Assembly (NCBI GenBank): GCA_046294625.1
Contig: JBKBKN010000010.1
Location: forward strand, 54,442 to 118,441
Length of the DNA stretch: 64,000 bases
Source: JBKBKN01 sp046294625
GTDB lineage: Bacteria; Bacteroidota; Bacteroidia; M30B66
Reading direction: 5' to 3'
The notes under the pieces were generated by a model that was given only the letters and a program-made list of their open reading frames with translations, ran no database searches and was not told where the DNA came from. How positions within the stretch are numbered: position 1 is the first letter of the stretch; the number at the start of each line of letters is the position of its first letter. This document shows, piece by piece, positions 8,942 to 18,195 of this stretch. The position numbers and the translations under genes are program-made.

Positions 8942-10297
8942 TTACACAGTTAATGAAACCGGCATGATGGGTTCCTTGTAGCCGTGTTTTGGATCTTTTA
9001 CTTTTTCAGGGTGTAATACATGGTATTCAAACTCGTGACGAAAGTGACGAATGGCAGCAGCCACAGGCCATGCCGCAGCATCTCCCAATGGACAAATGGT
9101 GTTTCCTTCAATCCGTTTAGCCACATCAACCAACAGATCGATATCTTCCATCTTGCCATGACCATGTTCCATACGGTGTAATACTTTTTCGAGCCAGCCC
9201 GTACCTTCGCGACAAGGACTGCACTGTCCGCAGCTCTCATGATGATAAAAGCGTGCAAAGGTGTAGGTATTTTTTACGATGCATTGATTTTCATCATACA
9301 CAATAAATCCACCCGAACCCAACATGGAGCCGCTCACAAATCCTCCATCAGCCAAAGATTCATACGTCATCAGTCGTTTTTCTCCATTGACTGTTGTAAG
9401 TAGTAAATCGGCAGGAAGGATAGGAACGGAAGAGCCACCCGGAACACACGCTTTTAGGCGCTTTCCATTGGCAATTCCTCCACAATATTCATCAGAATAG
9501 ATAAACTCTTCGACCGAAACACCTAGTTCAATTTCATAAACGCCTGGCTTTTTTATGTTTCCGCAAGCAGAAATTAATTTGGTTCCGGTGCTTCGACCAA
9601 TTCCGATTTTGGCATACTCATCGCCACCATTGTTCACAATCCAAGGCACAGCTGCAATGGTTTCCACATTGTTTACCACTGTTGGGCAGCCATACAATCC
9701 ATAAATCGCAGGGAAAGGCGGTTTAATGCGTGGATTACCACGTTTACCTTCTAGTGACTCGAGCAGAGCAGTTTCTTCTCCGCAGATGTAAGCACCAGCT
9801 CCGGTTTGAACATACATTTCTAAGTCATAACCGGTGCCTAATATATTTTTACCTAAGAAACCATTGGCTTTGGCTTCAGCTATGGCTTGTTCCAGAATTC
9901 CTATGATCCATTTATATTCTCCCCTGATATAAATATAACTCAGATTAGCTCCTAAAGCAAAACTGGAAGTTATCATTCCTTCGATGAGCAAATGCGGAAT
10001 AAATTCCATCAGGTAACGATCCTTGAAGGTTCCCGGCTCCGATTCATCGGCATTGCAAACCAGATATTTTGGTTTGGGGCTTTTTTTGTCCAGAAAGCTC
10101 CACTTCATTCCGGTGGGAAACCCTGCGCCTCCACGACCACGAAGACCAGATTTTTTCACTTCTTCCACCACTTCGTCAGGAGTCATTTTCTTCAATGCCT
10201 TTTCCACCGAAGCATACCCGCCATGTTTTCTGTAGGCTTCAAAATGCTTGATGCCTTCTACGTTAATGTGTTCTAATAATAATTTTCTTCCTGCCAT
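8942..10297 (-). CDS. nuoF: NADH-quinone oxidoreductase subunit F (NADH and FMN binding)
   Basis: This is the NADH-oxidising subunit of complex I, 451 residues. The glycine-rich NADH site GLRGRGGAGFPTGMKW lies near residue 50. The FMN region includes YICGEETALLESLEGKRG. The N3 cluster ligands are in ESCGQCSPCREG plus the distal cysteine of NTICPLGDA. The start was taken as the ATG at 10295-10297 (MAGRKLL); an upstream in-frame TTG would add only two residues. It sits 2 bases after nuoE. Confidence 0.97.
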   Translation of the reverse strand: MAGRKLLLEHINVEGIKHFEAYRKHGGYASVEKALKKMTPDEVVEEVKKSGLRGRGGAGFPTGMKWSFLDKKSPKPKYLVCNADESEPGTFKDRYLMEFIPHLLIEGMITSSFALGANLSYIYIRGEYKWIIGILEQAIAEAKANGFLGKNILGTGYDLEMYVQTGAGAYICGEETALLESLEGKRGNPRIKPPFPAIYGLYGCPTVVNNVETIAAVPWIVNNGGDEYAKIGIGRSTGTKLISACGNIKKPGVYEIELGVSVEEFIYSDEYCGGIANGKRLKACVPGGSSVPILPADLLLTTVNGEKRLMTYESLADGGFVSGSMLGSGGFIVYDENQCIVKNTYTFARFYHHESCGQCSPCREGTGWLEKVLHRMEHGHGKMEDIDLLVDVAKRIEGNTICPLGDAAAWPVAAAIRHFRHEFEYHVLHPEKVKDPKHGYKEPIMPVSLTV

Positions 10298-10299
10298 AA

Positions 10300-10812
10300 T
10301 CAATTGCTATGTTGTGCCCTAAGATTTTGGAGCAGTTGATCAATTTTTTCTTCTGAATCCAGAAATTCATGGTAGCGCTCACCCACCTGAAGCATTGGCG
10401 CATAACCACATGCTCCAAGACATTCTACCGTTTTTAAGGTAAACATGCCATCGCTCGTGGTTTGGCCTACTTTAATATTTAATTTCTTTTCAATGGTTTC
10501 AATCAAATCATCAGCGCCTTTGGTGCAGCATGGACCTGTCTGACAAACTTCAAGTAACACCTTTCCTACGGGCTTCAGGTTATACATGGTGTAGAACGAT
10601 GCCACTTCATACACTTCAATGGGTTGAATATTGAGCAATGATGCCACATAGTCCATGGTTTCCACGCTCAGCCAGCCGCCAAATTCGTCTTGTGCCAGAT
10701 GAAGCAATGGAAGCAAAGCCGATTTATGTCGGCCTTCAGGATAACGGCTAATGATTTCCTGAACTTTTTTCAGTTTCTCTTCCGAGAATTTTATGGTTGT
10801 TGTATTTTCCAT
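10300..10812 (-). CDS. nuoE: NADH-quinone oxidoreductase subunit E (2Fe-2S)
   Basis: This is a thioredoxin-fold subunit of complex I with cluster N1a, 170 residues. The four ligands are in CQTGPC and CLGACGYAP, the spacing of the 24 kDa family. The N-terminal helical part (LLPLLHLAQDEFGGW) is also typical. The gene lies 3 bases after nuoD and 2 bases before nuoF, so nuoE-nuoF form a translationally tight pair as usual for the dehydrogenase module. Confidence 0.97.
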   Translation of the reverse strand: MENTTTIKFSEEKLKKVQEIISRYPEGRHKSALLPLLHLAQDEFGGWLSVETMDYVASLLNIQPIEVYEVASFYTMYNLKPVGKVLLEVCQTGPCCTKGADDLIETIEKKLNIKVGQTTSDGMFTLKTVECLGACGYAPMLQVGERYHEFLDSEEKIDQLLQNLRAQHSN

Positions 10813-10815
10813 CGT

Positions 10816-12021
10816 TTAAGCGTCTAATTCACCTGCTATCACATTTAAACTACTCATGGTGATGATGGCATCGGAGAGCATCTGTCCTGTGATCATTTCA
10901 GGATAAGCCTGATAATAAATGAAACATGGTCTGCGGAAGTGCAAGCGATATGGTGCGCGTCCACCATCAGATATCAAATAATATCCCAATTCGCCATTGG
11001 CACCTTCAACAGAAAAATATACTTCGCCGGCTGGCAAATCCACTTCACCCATCACGATTTTGAAATGCCAGATGAGCGCTTCCATGCTATTGTATACTTC
11101 ATTTTTAGGAGGAAGATAAAACTCCGGGCAATCTGCATAATGTTTGCCATCAGGCATGTTATTGTATGCTTCATTGATGATTTTCAAGCTCTGACGAATC
11201 TCCTCCTGACGCACGCAGAAACGATCGTAGGTGTCGCCAGATGTTCCCACAGGAACAATAAAATCAAAATCTTCATAAGAACAATAAGGATTCATCACCC
11301 GCACATCATAATCCACTCCTGCTGCACGAAGATTAGGGCCGGTAAAACTATAGCTCAACGCACGCTCAGCAGTGATATGACCAACATCGATACAACGATC
11401 CATAAAGATACGGTTGCGATGTAACATGCTGTTAAATTCTTCAAATCGCGCCGGAAATTCCTTTAAAAAGGCTTTTAGCTTATCGTGTGCTTTCGGTGTG
11501 AAATCGCGCTCGAAACCGCCAATGCGTCCAATATTAGTTGTTAATCTTGAACCGCAAATTTCTTCGTAAATTTCATAGATTTTTTCCCGCTCTTGAAACA
11601 TGTAAGTGAAACCGGTCAATGCTCCGGTGTCGACGCCAAGCACCGAATTGCAAATCAAATGATCGGCTATGCGCGCTAATTCCATCAGGATAATGCGCAT
11701 ATAATCCACTTTTTTGGGAGTTTCCACACCGATCAATTTTTCTACCGTCAGGTGCCATCCAATGTTATTAATCGGCGATGAACAATAATTAAGGCGATCA
11801 GTGATGGGCGTTACCTGATAAAAGGGGCGATGCTCAGCCAGTTTCTCAAATGCCCGGTGAATGTATCCTATGGTAGGCTCTGCCGAAACAATAGTTTCTC
11901 CATCCATTTTCAGAATATTCTGAAATACACCATGCGTAGCGGGGTGTGTGGGTCCTAGGTTGAGTGTATTATATTGTTTCTCTTCCGGCTTTACGTTTTC
12001 TTCGCTGAATATTGATTCCAT
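10816..12021 (-). CDS. nuoD: NADH-quinone oxidoreductase subunit D
   Basis: This is the 49 kDa-type subunit of complex I, related to [NiFe] hydrogenase large subunits. It forms the quinone-binding pocket together with NuoB and NuoH. The 401 residues contain the family signatures LGPTHPATHG, EPTIGYIHRAFEKLAEHR, RIGGFERDF and the C-terminal RRPCFIYYQAYP. NuoC and NuoD are separate genes here, unlike the fused NuoCD of enterobacteria. It is 20 bases downstream of nuoC. Confidence 0.97.
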   Translation of the reverse strand: MESIFSEENVKPEEKQYNTLNLGPTHPATHGVFQNILKMDGETIVSAEPTIGYIHRAFEKLAEHRPFYQVTPITDRLNYCSSPINNIGWHLTVEKLIGVETPKKVDYMRIILMELARIADHLICNSVLGVDTGALTGFTYMFQEREKIYEIYEEICGSRLTTNIGRIGGFERDFTPKAHDKLKAFLKEFPARFEEFNSMLHRNRIFMDRCIDVGHITAERALSYSFTGPNLRAAGVDYDVRVMNPYCSYEDFDFIVPVGTSGDTYDRFCVRQEEIRQSLKIINEAYNNMPDGKHYADCPEFYLPPKNEVYNSMEALIWHFKIVMGEVDLPAGEVYFSVEGANGELGYYLISDGGRAPYRLHFRRPCFIYYQAYPEMITGQMLSDAIITMSSLNVIAGELDA

Positions 12022-12041
12022 TGTTCAGTCGTGTTTTTGTT

Positions 12042-12545
12042 TTATCTGCCAAAGAAGCGGTCGTCCTTATCGGTGCGACCTGAGTCTTCTAACGGATATT
12101 GTTTTAATAGAGGAAAAACTTCCATGTGATCTACATTCAGTATTCTTCTCAAATCAGGGTGCCCAGTGAAGCGAATACCAAAGAAATCGTAAGTCTCACG
12201 TTCCATCCAATTGGCACCTGCATACAAAGATGTGATGCTGCTGATTTCAGTATTATTTTCCGGCATAAAAGCCTTCAGGCGCAGCCTAAAGTTGTTCACC
12301 AGGCTGTGCAGATGATACACCACGCCTACTTCTTTGTTTTTCTGTTCTGGAAAATGAACACCACAAAGGTCAGTTAAGAAAATAAAATCAAACTCCGGAT
12401 GCTCTTTAAGAGCTTTGATAATCTCTACATTTTTTGCAGGTTTGATTTCAATGCTAAGTAAATTGTGCGGCGCTTCTACATTGAGAATTGCATCAGGAAA
12501 TTTTTCCTGCAGAAAATTTATGATTTGTTCGTTGCTGATTGCCAT
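12042..12545 (-). CDS. nuoC: NADH-quinone oxidoreductase subunit C
   Basis: This is the 30 kDa-type peripheral subunit of complex I, 167 residues. It contains the diagnostic ERETYDFFGIRFTGHPDLRR motif and a C-terminal region ending in YPLEDSGRTDKDD-like sequence. It has no cofactor and scaffolds NuoD and NuoB. It begins 2 bases after the nuoB stop. Confidence 0.95.
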   Translation of the reverse strand: MAISNEQIINFLQEKFPDAILNVEAPHNLLSIEIKPAKNVEIIKALKEHPEFDFIFLTDLCGVHFPEQKNKEVGVVYHLHSLVNNFRLRLKAFMPENNTEISSITSLYAGANWMERETYDFFGIRFTGHPDLRRILNVDHMEVFPLLKQYPLEDSGRTDKDDRFFGR

Positions 12546-12547
12546 GA

Positions 12548-13090
12548 TTATTCGATTCCGTATGATTGAAGAAGCGCTTTATATTCTTCTGAATTTCGGC
12601 GGCGCAATGACTCACTTTTCACTAAATCCTGAATGCGCATTACACCATCAAGTATTTGTTCAGGGCGTGGTGGGCAACCGGGCACATATACATCAACAGG
12701 AATTACCTTGTCAATTCCTTGCAGCACGCTGTAAGTATCAAAAATACCCCCACTAGATGCACAAGCACCAACTGCAATCACCCATTTCGGTTCTGCCATT
12801 TGCTCATAAACCTGACGGAGTACTGGAGCCATTTTTTTTGCAATCGTTCCCATCACCATTAACAAGTCAGCCTGACGGGGCGAGAAACTCATTCGTTCCA
12901 TGCCAAATCGCGCCAAATCATAGTTGGCAGCCATAGTGGCCATAAATTCTATTCCACAGCATGATGTGGCAAAAGGCAAAGGCCAGATGCTATTTGCTCT
13001 AGCAAGTCCGATTACTTCATCCAGCTTGGTGGCGAAAAATCCCTGCCCTTCAAATCCATGGGGCGCGGTGGTTATCTTAACTTCACTCAT
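12548..13090 (-). CDS. nuoB: NADH-quinone oxidoreductase subunit B (cluster N2)
   Basis: This is the PSST-type subunit of complex I carrying the terminal 4Fe-4S cluster N2 that reduces quinone. It has 180 residues. The N2 ligands are the tandem C44-C45 (SCCGIEFM), C110 (GACASSGG) and C139 (VPGCPPRPE). Length and motif order are normal. It begins 28 bases after nuoA. Confidence 0.97.
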   Translation of the reverse strand: MSEVKITTAPHGFEGQGFFATKLDEVIGLARANSIWPLPFATSCCGIEFMATMAANYDLARFGMERMSFSPRQADLLMVMGTIAKKMAPVLRQVYEQMAEPKWVIAVGACASSGGIFDTYSVLQGIDKVIPVDVYVPGCPPRPEQILDGVMRIQDLVKSESLRRRNSEEYKALLQSYGIE

Positions 13091-13118
13091 AGTTCAATCC
13101 TCCGTGTTTAAGATGTTT

Positions 13119-13484
13119 TTATTCCCATTTAAAGGCTTTCTTTTTCCATAAATACAGAAAACCCATCAACAGAAAGCCTACAAAAACCAAGACTGCAAAA
13201 AAGCCTTCCATACCCATAGCCCTGATGTTAGTGGCATATGGATAAAAGAAAATAACTTCCACATCAAACAATACGAAGAGTATTGCAATCAAGAAATACT
13301 TGATACTAAAAGGAAGTCTGGCATTTCCTACCGATTCAATACCGGACTCAAATGCTTGCAGCTTTACCTCAGATTTACGCTTAGGTCCGATAAGATGTGT
13401 AAGCACCAATACAAGAACCACAAATCCAACAGCAACAATTACTTGAAGCAACAATGGCAGGTATTCTGAAGATGAAGTATTCAT
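13119..13484 (-). CDS. nuoA: NADH-quinone oxidoreductase subunit A
   Basis: This is a small complex I membrane subunit (ND3 family), 121 residues with three helices. The conserved loop containing the ND3 cysteine is altered: KLQAFESGIESVGNARLPF has alanine-phenylalanine before ESG where many bacteria have YECG. The following KYFLIAILFVLFDVEVIFFYP is a textbook ND3 helix with its acidic residues. It is the first gene of the operon, with the ATG at 13482-13484 and a candidate promoter about 75 bases upstream. Confidence 0.95.
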   Translation of the reverse strand: MNTSSSEYLPLLLQVIVAVGFVVLVLVLTHLIGPKRKSEVKLQAFESGIESVGNARLPFSIKYFLIAILFVLFDVEVIFFYPYATNIRAMGMEGFFAVLVFVGFLLMGFLYLWKKKAFKWE

Positions 13485-13559
13485 TATGAAAGATTCAAAT
13501 TTCGGTTGTTTAACAATATTTTAACTCATAAGGTTTTTAAAACCCTGTTAAAATTGCGG

Positions 13560-13586
13560 CAAATGTAAAAGAATTTCGAAAATCAA
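13560..13586 (-). promoter_or_regulatory. Candidate Bacteroidota promoter of the nuo operon
   Basis: Read on the minus strand, TTG at 13586-13584, a 16-base spacer and TACATTTG at 13567-13560 match the Bacteroidota -33/-7 consensus (TTG, TAnnTTTG). Initiation would fall near 13553, leaving a leader of about 70 bases before nuoA. It is the only good match in the 234-base gap facing nuoA. Confidence 0.6.
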
Positions 13587-13718
13587 AAAGGCAAAAAAAG
13601 CTAATCCCTTGATAGGCTGAAAAATTGATTACAACTTAAAGGTGAATGGTCAATTTTTTTCAACTACATTTTTCTAACATTATTTTTTTAGCTTCGCCAA
13701 CGACAAACTACTTATACT

Positions 13719-15629
13719 ATGCATCCAGCTTACAAATTAATGTTTATTGCCTGGGCCGGTGTGGCTGCCTGGGTGGCATTTGTGATTTTTCTCAATCGAA
13801 AAGTCCATCCCAAAGCCCTTTTTGCGCTTTTCATGGTCGAATTATGGGAGCGTTTCAGCTATTATGGCATGCGAGCCATTTTGGTACTTTACATGACATC
13901 TGAAATGATTAAAGGCGGATTTGCCTTTGACGATGCCAAAGCCTATGGTATATATGGGGCATATGGCGCTCTTGTTTATCTCACGCCGATATTGGGCGGT
14001 TATTTTGCGGATAAAATTATGGGTTTCAGAATGGCGATTATCTGGGGAGCCTTGCTGATGGCTGTAGGGCAGTTTACTTTGTTTCTAGATAATCAGACTA
14101 CGTTCTACGCTGGTTTAGCTTTTCTGGTAATTGGTAACGGTTTCTTTAAGCCGAATATTTCTAGTATGATAGGTAAATTTTATGCCGAAGGAGATTCCAG
14201 GCGTGATGGTGCATTTACCATTTTTTACATGGGAATCAATATTGGAGCTTTCTTAACACCGCTGACTTGCGGCGCTATTGGCGAGATTGAAGGATGGAAC
14301 TATGGGTTCCTTACTGCTGGCGTGGGTATGATGCTTGGATTCTTTATTTTCCTAGTGGCACAGAAAAAAGGCTGGTTCGAAAATCATGGACTTAAGCCTG
14401 AATCGAAGGAGAGCAAGCCAATGATCAAAGGAGTAAGCAACAAAATTATTCCATATGCCACCACGTTTATTATGATTCCTATTGCTTGGGCATTGATTAA
14501 AGTAAATGATGTAGTAGATATAGGTCTGGCAGTATTGGCCACATTTATTTTGGGCTTTTTGCTTTATCAAGCATCAAAATATGAAGAAAAGCAGAAACAG
14601 CGAATCTGGGTGATTGTGATACTCTTGCTCTTCACAACCGTATTCTGGACTTTCTTTGAATTGGCAGGTTCGGCGATGAACCTCTTCACGGAGCGTAATG
14701 TGAACAAGAACTTTTTGGGCTTAACTTTCACCACTACCTTCTTCCAGTCGGTAAATCCATTGTTTATCATGCTGTTTGCGCCAATCTTTTCTTGGCTATG
14801 GATTCAGTTAGGCAAATCGGGCAAAGAGCCTGCCGCACCTTACAAGTTTGCTGCCGGTCTGGCATTGCTCGGTTTAGGCTTTTTGGTGCTAACGATGGGT
14901 AAAACTGCCGCTATTGCAGGTTTGGTGCCGGCTTTCTTCCTAATCATGCTTTACTTATTGCATACATTAGGTGAGCTTACTTTATCTCCTGTTGGTTTAT
15001 CGCTGGTGACCAAGCTTTCGCCCGCTCAAATTGTCGGTTTCTTAATGGGTATTTGGTTTCTGTCATCGTCTATAGCGCATCAGGCCGGAAAGCATATTGC
15101 TAAGTTTACCACTGTGAGCGAATCAAAAATCATCGAAAGTCAGGAATTCAGAGATGGAATTGCTGATAAAGAGTTGGTCAAGGTGCTTTCAACCAAAGAA
15201 TTTGCAGAATTAATCAAAGAGAAACCGATAGAGAAAGCTTTAGTGAGCGAAACTTTTATTGACATGCTCAATGCTGAAGCTGCAGGTAAATTTGCAATGG
15301 TGGAAATGCTCATTGACGAAAAGAAAGCGCAGGCAGACAATGCCAATTCGCAAAAGGATAAAGACAAGGCTATGGATGAAGGCACAAAACGCATTTTGGT
15401 TTATAGCTCAGAAAAAGATAATTTTAAAGCAGGATTGGTGAATATTGCAGATGCGGAATCCAATTTTGAGAAAAGCGTCAGCGGCGCAGTGATTTCTTCA
15501 CTTCGCAATCAGTCCATGAGTTTAGGTTTGGGTGTGTTCCGGATATTAGGCTTCGTTGCTATTGGCTGTGGTGTACTGCTCTTCCTTTTAGGTCCGATTA
15601 TCAAGCGCTGGATGCACGGTGTGAATTAA
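13719..15629 (+). CDS. POT/PTR2-family peptide:proton symporter with an extra hydrophilic domain
   Basis: This is an inner-membrane proton-coupled oligopeptide transporter of 636 residues. The proton-coupling motif ELWERFSYYG lies at residues 41-50, and the PTR2 signature GFFKPNISSMIGKFY at 141-155. About 14 hydrophobic segments are visible. Between the penultimate helices (ending near 455) and the final helix (from about 600) lies a roughly 135-residue, lysine- and glutamate-rich, helix-prone segment absent from compact POT proteins. It probably sits on one face of the membrane and could gate or bind something. The ATG at 13719 is preceded by a near-consensus -7 box TAGCTTCG at 13689-13696. 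A strong hairpin terminator follows. Confidence 0.9.
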   Translation: MHPAYKLMFIAWAGVAAWVAFVIFLNRKVHPKALFALFMVELWERFSYYGMRAILVLYMTSEMIKGGFAFDDAKAYGIYGAYGALVYLTPILGGYFADKIMGFRMAIIWGALLMAVGQFTLFLDNQTTFYAGLAFLVIGNGFFKPNISSMIGKFYAEGDSRRDGAFTIFYMGINIGAFLTPLTCGAIGEIEGWNYGFLTAGVGMMLGFFIFLVAQKKGWFENHGLKPESKESKPMIKGVSNKIIPYATTFIMIPIAWALIKVNDVVDIGLAVLATFILGFLLYQASKYEEKQKQRIWVIVILLLFTTVFWTFFELAGSAMNLFTERNVNKNFLGLTFTTTFFQSVNPLFIMLFAPIFSWLWIQLGKSGKEPAAPYKFAAGLALLGLGFLVLTMGKTAAIAGLVPAFFLIMLYLLHTLGELTLSPVGLSLVTKLSPAQIVGFLMGIWFLSSSIAHQAGKHIAKFTTVSESKIIESQEFRDGIADKELVKVLSTKEFAELIKEKPIEKALVSETFIDMLNAEAAGKFAMVEMLIDEKKAQADNANSQKDKDKAMDEGTKRILVYSSEKDNFKAGLVNIADAESNFEKSVSGAVISSLRNQSMSLGLGVFRILGFVAIGCGVLLFLLGPIIKRWMHGVN

Positions 15630-15648
15630 TTTTTTCAATTTTTACTTT

Positions 15649-15697
15649 ACCCAAACGGGTTAATGACGTGAATCGACATTGACCCGTTTGGGTTTTA
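15649..15697 (+). terminator. Intrinsic terminator after the POT transporter
   Basis: A 17-base stem (15649-15665 with 15677-15693, one G-U pair) around an 11-base loop is followed by TTTTAAT. It lies 20 bases after the transporter stop and separates it from the DUF4293 gene. Confidence 0.85.
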
Positions 15698-15755
15698 ATA
15701 AAACAATTGGCTTTTACTTAATTGAGAAAAGACTGCCCGCTCGGCTTAATTATGC

Positions 15756-15763
15756 TATTTTTG
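15756..15763 (+). promoter_or_regulatory. Candidate -7 box for the DUF4293-flippase operon
   Basis: TATTTTTG matches TAnnTTTG exactly and ends 19 bases before the ATG at 15783. No TTG at the usual -33 distance was found, so only the -7 element is supported. Confidence 0.45.
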
Positions 15764-15782
15764 CCGCTTCAAGATTATACAA

Positions 15783-16256
15783 ATGATTCAACGTATTCAA
15801 ACGATATTCATGTTGGTGGCCGTGATGTTTGTCGTACCACTTTTATATCTACCTTTTGCTACTATCAGTGGTCAGGATGACATTCTTTATGTAATGAAGA
15901 TTTGGGGCGTGTATGCCAAAACAGGTGATGTAAGTTCACACATGCTCAACTTACTGCCGGTGATGCTGGCATTTGTGCTTAGCTTCTTGATTCCTCTGGT
16001 GAATATTTTTCTATATAAGCGGCGTAAGATGCAAATCCGTTACAATGGTTTTGCCATTCTCACCAATACCATATTGATTGCGGTGATGTTTTATTTTATC
16101 GAAAAAACCAACGACAGTCTTGCCATCGAAGGTACGCATCCGGATTATGGTTTTGCCTTATTCCTTCCGGCTGTTTCCATTGTGATGCTGTTTTTGGCTA
16201 ATCGCAACATTAAAAAAGATGAAGCCCTTATTCGGTCGGTAGATCGCATCAGATAA
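15783..16256 (+). CDS. DUF4293 family membrane protein
   Basis: This 157-residue protein has four predicted transmembrane helices and starts with MIQRIQTIFML, the hallmark of the DUF4293 family found in Bacteroidota. The function of the family is unknown. Helices lie roughly at residues 8-28, 55-78, 88-108 and 122-142, with a positively charged KRRKMQIR loop after helix 2. It is followed by the flippase gene after 15 bases, so the two are probably co-transcribed. Whether they act together cannot be told from sequence. Confidence 0.85.
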   Translation: MIQRIQTIFMLVAVMFVVPLLYLPFATISGQDDILYVMKIWGVYAKTGDVSSHMLNLLPVMLAFVLSFLIPLVNIFLYKRRKMQIRYNGFAILTNTILIAVMFYFIEKTNDSLAIEGTHPDYGFALFLPAVSIVMLFLANRNIKKDEALIRSVDRIR

Positions 16257-16271
16257 GGACAAGGCGGGGAA

Positions 16272-17714
16272 ATGCAGAAAAAATTCATCAAGAACTTAGC
16301 TTTACTGCTCACGCTGAATTTGCTGATTAAGCCATTCTGGATTTTGGGTATTGACCGCGAAGTGCAGCGTGTGGTGGGTACTGAAGCCTATGGATTGTAT
16401 TTTGCAATTTTCAATTTTTCCTTTCTGCTCAACATCCTGCTTGACTTTGGTATCACCAATTTCAATAACAAAAACATTGCGCAAAACAATCAGCTGATTA
16501 CCAAGCATTTTTCAAGCATTGTATTACTTAAACTTATGCTTGGGGTAGTGTTTATGCTAGCTACACTCAGTGTAGGATTCATTTTAGGCTACAGCAGCTA
16601 TCAGCTCTATCTGATAGGGGTGATGGGCTTCAATCAGTTTTTGGCCTTCATGATTATGTATCTGCGCTCCAACCTGGCAGGATTGCACCTCTTTAAACTC
16701 GACAGTCTGATTTCGGTACTCGACCGAAGTTTGATGATTGTGTTTTGTTCAATCCTGTTGTGGTTCAATCCCTTTGGTGGCGATTTTCAGATCGAATGGT
16801 TTATTTACACGCAAACTGTTTCTTATTTGCTCACTACATTGATCACCTTCTTACTGGTGGTGAAAAAGGCTTCATTCAGAAAATTCAAGTGGAACTGGCC
16901 ATTCTTTGTGTTGATTTTAAAGAAGAGTTTTCCCTTTGCCATTTTAGTTTTGCTCATGACCTTTTATAATCGCGTGGATGGGGTGATGCTCGAGCGCCTG
17001 CTTAAGGATAATGGGGCAGAGCAAAGCGGAATTTATGCGGCTGCTTACCGCCTGCTCGACTCGGCCAATATGATTTCTTTTCTTTTTGCCGGTTTGCTTT
17101 TACCCATTTTTTCACGCATGCTCAAGTTTAAGGAATCGGTGGAGCAATTGGTAAAACTTTCCTTCACCATACTTATCACACCCGCGCTGATCATTGTGAT
17201 AGGTTGTATATTTTACAGTTATGACATTATCCAATTGCTTTACAAGGAGCATATTGATGAGTCGGCGGCGGTGTTCAGTCTGCTGATGGGGTGCTTTGTA
17301 GCCATTTCGTTAACTTACATTTTTGGCACCTTGCTCACGGCCAACGGCAACTTGAAGCAACTCAATACAATGGCTGCTTTTGGGATGGTGTTTAATATTG
17401 GCTTCAATTTTATCATCATTCCACATTACGAAGCTATTGGTGCAGCAGTTTCCAGTTTACTTACTCAATTTCTGACTGCTTTTGCACAAATCATCATTGC
17501 CCAGCGTATATTTCGTTTTAGGGTTAATTATCGCCTGCTTGCCCAATTGCTCGTGTTTATCCCTTTTGTCCTGATTGTGGCCTATTTCTCCCGCTATTTC
17601 ACCGAATCATGGATGTTGAATCTGTTGCTTTTCGGACTTATTTCCATAGCCTTTGCTTTCATTGTTGGCTTGCTGCACATCAAGAATATGTATCGAGTGT
17701 TGAAGTACGGCTAA
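16272..17714 (+). CDS. Polysaccharide biosynthesis / oligosaccharide flippase family protein
   Basis: This is a 480-residue integral membrane protein with about 12-14 helices of the MOP superfamily (Wzx/MATE-like). Such proteins move lipid-linked glycans across the inner membrane. Supporting segments are the N-terminal WILGIDREVQRVVG followed by YGLYFAIFNFSFLLNI, and YNRVDGVMLERLL-like sequence in helix 7. No glycosyltransferase genes flank it, so the substrate is open; lipid II, O-antigen or T9SS-type glycan precursors are all possible. The ATG is at 16272, 15 bases after the DUF4293 gene. Confidence 0.85.
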   Translation: MQKKFIKNLALLLTLNLLIKPFWILGIDREVQRVVGTEAYGLYFAIFNFSFLLNILLDFGITNFNNKNIAQNNQLITKHFSSIVLLKLMLGVVFMLATLSVGFILGYSSYQLYLIGVMGFNQFLAFMIMYLRSNLAGLHLFKLDSLISVLDRSLMIVFCSILLWFNPFGGDFQIEWFIYTQTVSYLLTTLITFLLVVKKASFRKFKWNWPFFVLILKKSFPFAILVLLMTFYNRVDGVMLERLLKDNGAEQSGIYAAAYRLLDSANMISFLFAGLLLPIFSRMLKFKESVEQLVKLSFTILITPALIIVIGCIFYSYDIIQLLYKEHIDESAAVFSLLMGCFVAISLTYIFGTLLTANGNLKQLNTMAAFGMVFNIGFNFIIIPHYEAIGAAVSSLLTQFLTAFAQIIIAQRIFRFRVNYRLLAQLLVFIPFVLIVAYFSRYFTESWMLNLLLFGLISIAFAFIVGLLHIKNMYRVLKYG

Positions 17715-17771
17715 TTTGGCCATTACTTCATAATCCATATTGCACTTCACTTGAAAATGGATTTCCATTTC

Positions 17772-17790
17772 GGCTTTCATAAAGCCTTTA
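17772..17790 (+). terminator. Weak intrinsic terminator after the flippase gene
   Basis: GGCTTT-CAT-AAAGCC followed by TTTA forms a short hairpin 57 bases after the flippase stop. A second small hairpin lies just before it (17757-17770). The rest of 17715-17996 holds no gene; a perfect ATGGCT-T-AGCCAT palindrome lies at 17885-17897. Confidence 0.4.
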
Positions 17791-17996
17791 TTTGCCATAG
17801 TTTACCACTAAAAGTTGTATGATAGAGAGCTCATCCGGTGAAATACTGTTCAATTTGCCAATTTTATTCCACCACATTAAATTTATGGCTTAGCCATATT
17901 ATTTGTGCAAAAACAATACCTTAGCGAATAATATGTGACTCATAAATGTTTTGTTTATTGCTAAGCAGATCAAGTGTTATATAACACTGCCCGATT

Positions 17997-18143
17997 ATGC
18001 CATTTAATATATTTCCGCTTTTACGACTTCGTCAAATTTTTTGTTTGATGATATTGATGCATTGTGTTGGCCAAGCAATAGCCCAATGGCAGCATTTAAT
18101 AGATGCGCGTTTGCCGGAGTTTTTCTCCCGGGAGTCCATCTAG
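17997..18143 (+). pseudogene. 48-residue signal-peptide stub, probably the remnant of a truncated exported-protein gene
   Basis: A short frame from the ATG at 17997 to the TAG at 18141 encodes MPFNIFPLLRLRQIF followed by a hydrophobic stretch and a VGQAIAQ-like signal-peptidase site, then only about 20 residues. The signal peptide looks real, the mature part is too short for any known fold, and it lies 52 bases before a broken PorP/SprF gene. In Bacteroidota, PorP/SprF genes commonly follow very large surface-protein genes. I infer the stub is what remains of such a gene after a deletion or nonsense mutation. A genuine small secreted peptide is possible. Confidence 0.35.
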
Positions 18144-18195
18144 TTATGAGTTAATTATCGCCCAGCCTTAATCTAAACCAAAGAAGCAGCACCCT

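Noticed and set aside
17885..17897. Perfect palindrome ATGGCT-T-AGCCAT
   Set aside because: Could be an operator or a hairpin but there is no T-run and no second copy in the window; not enough to call.
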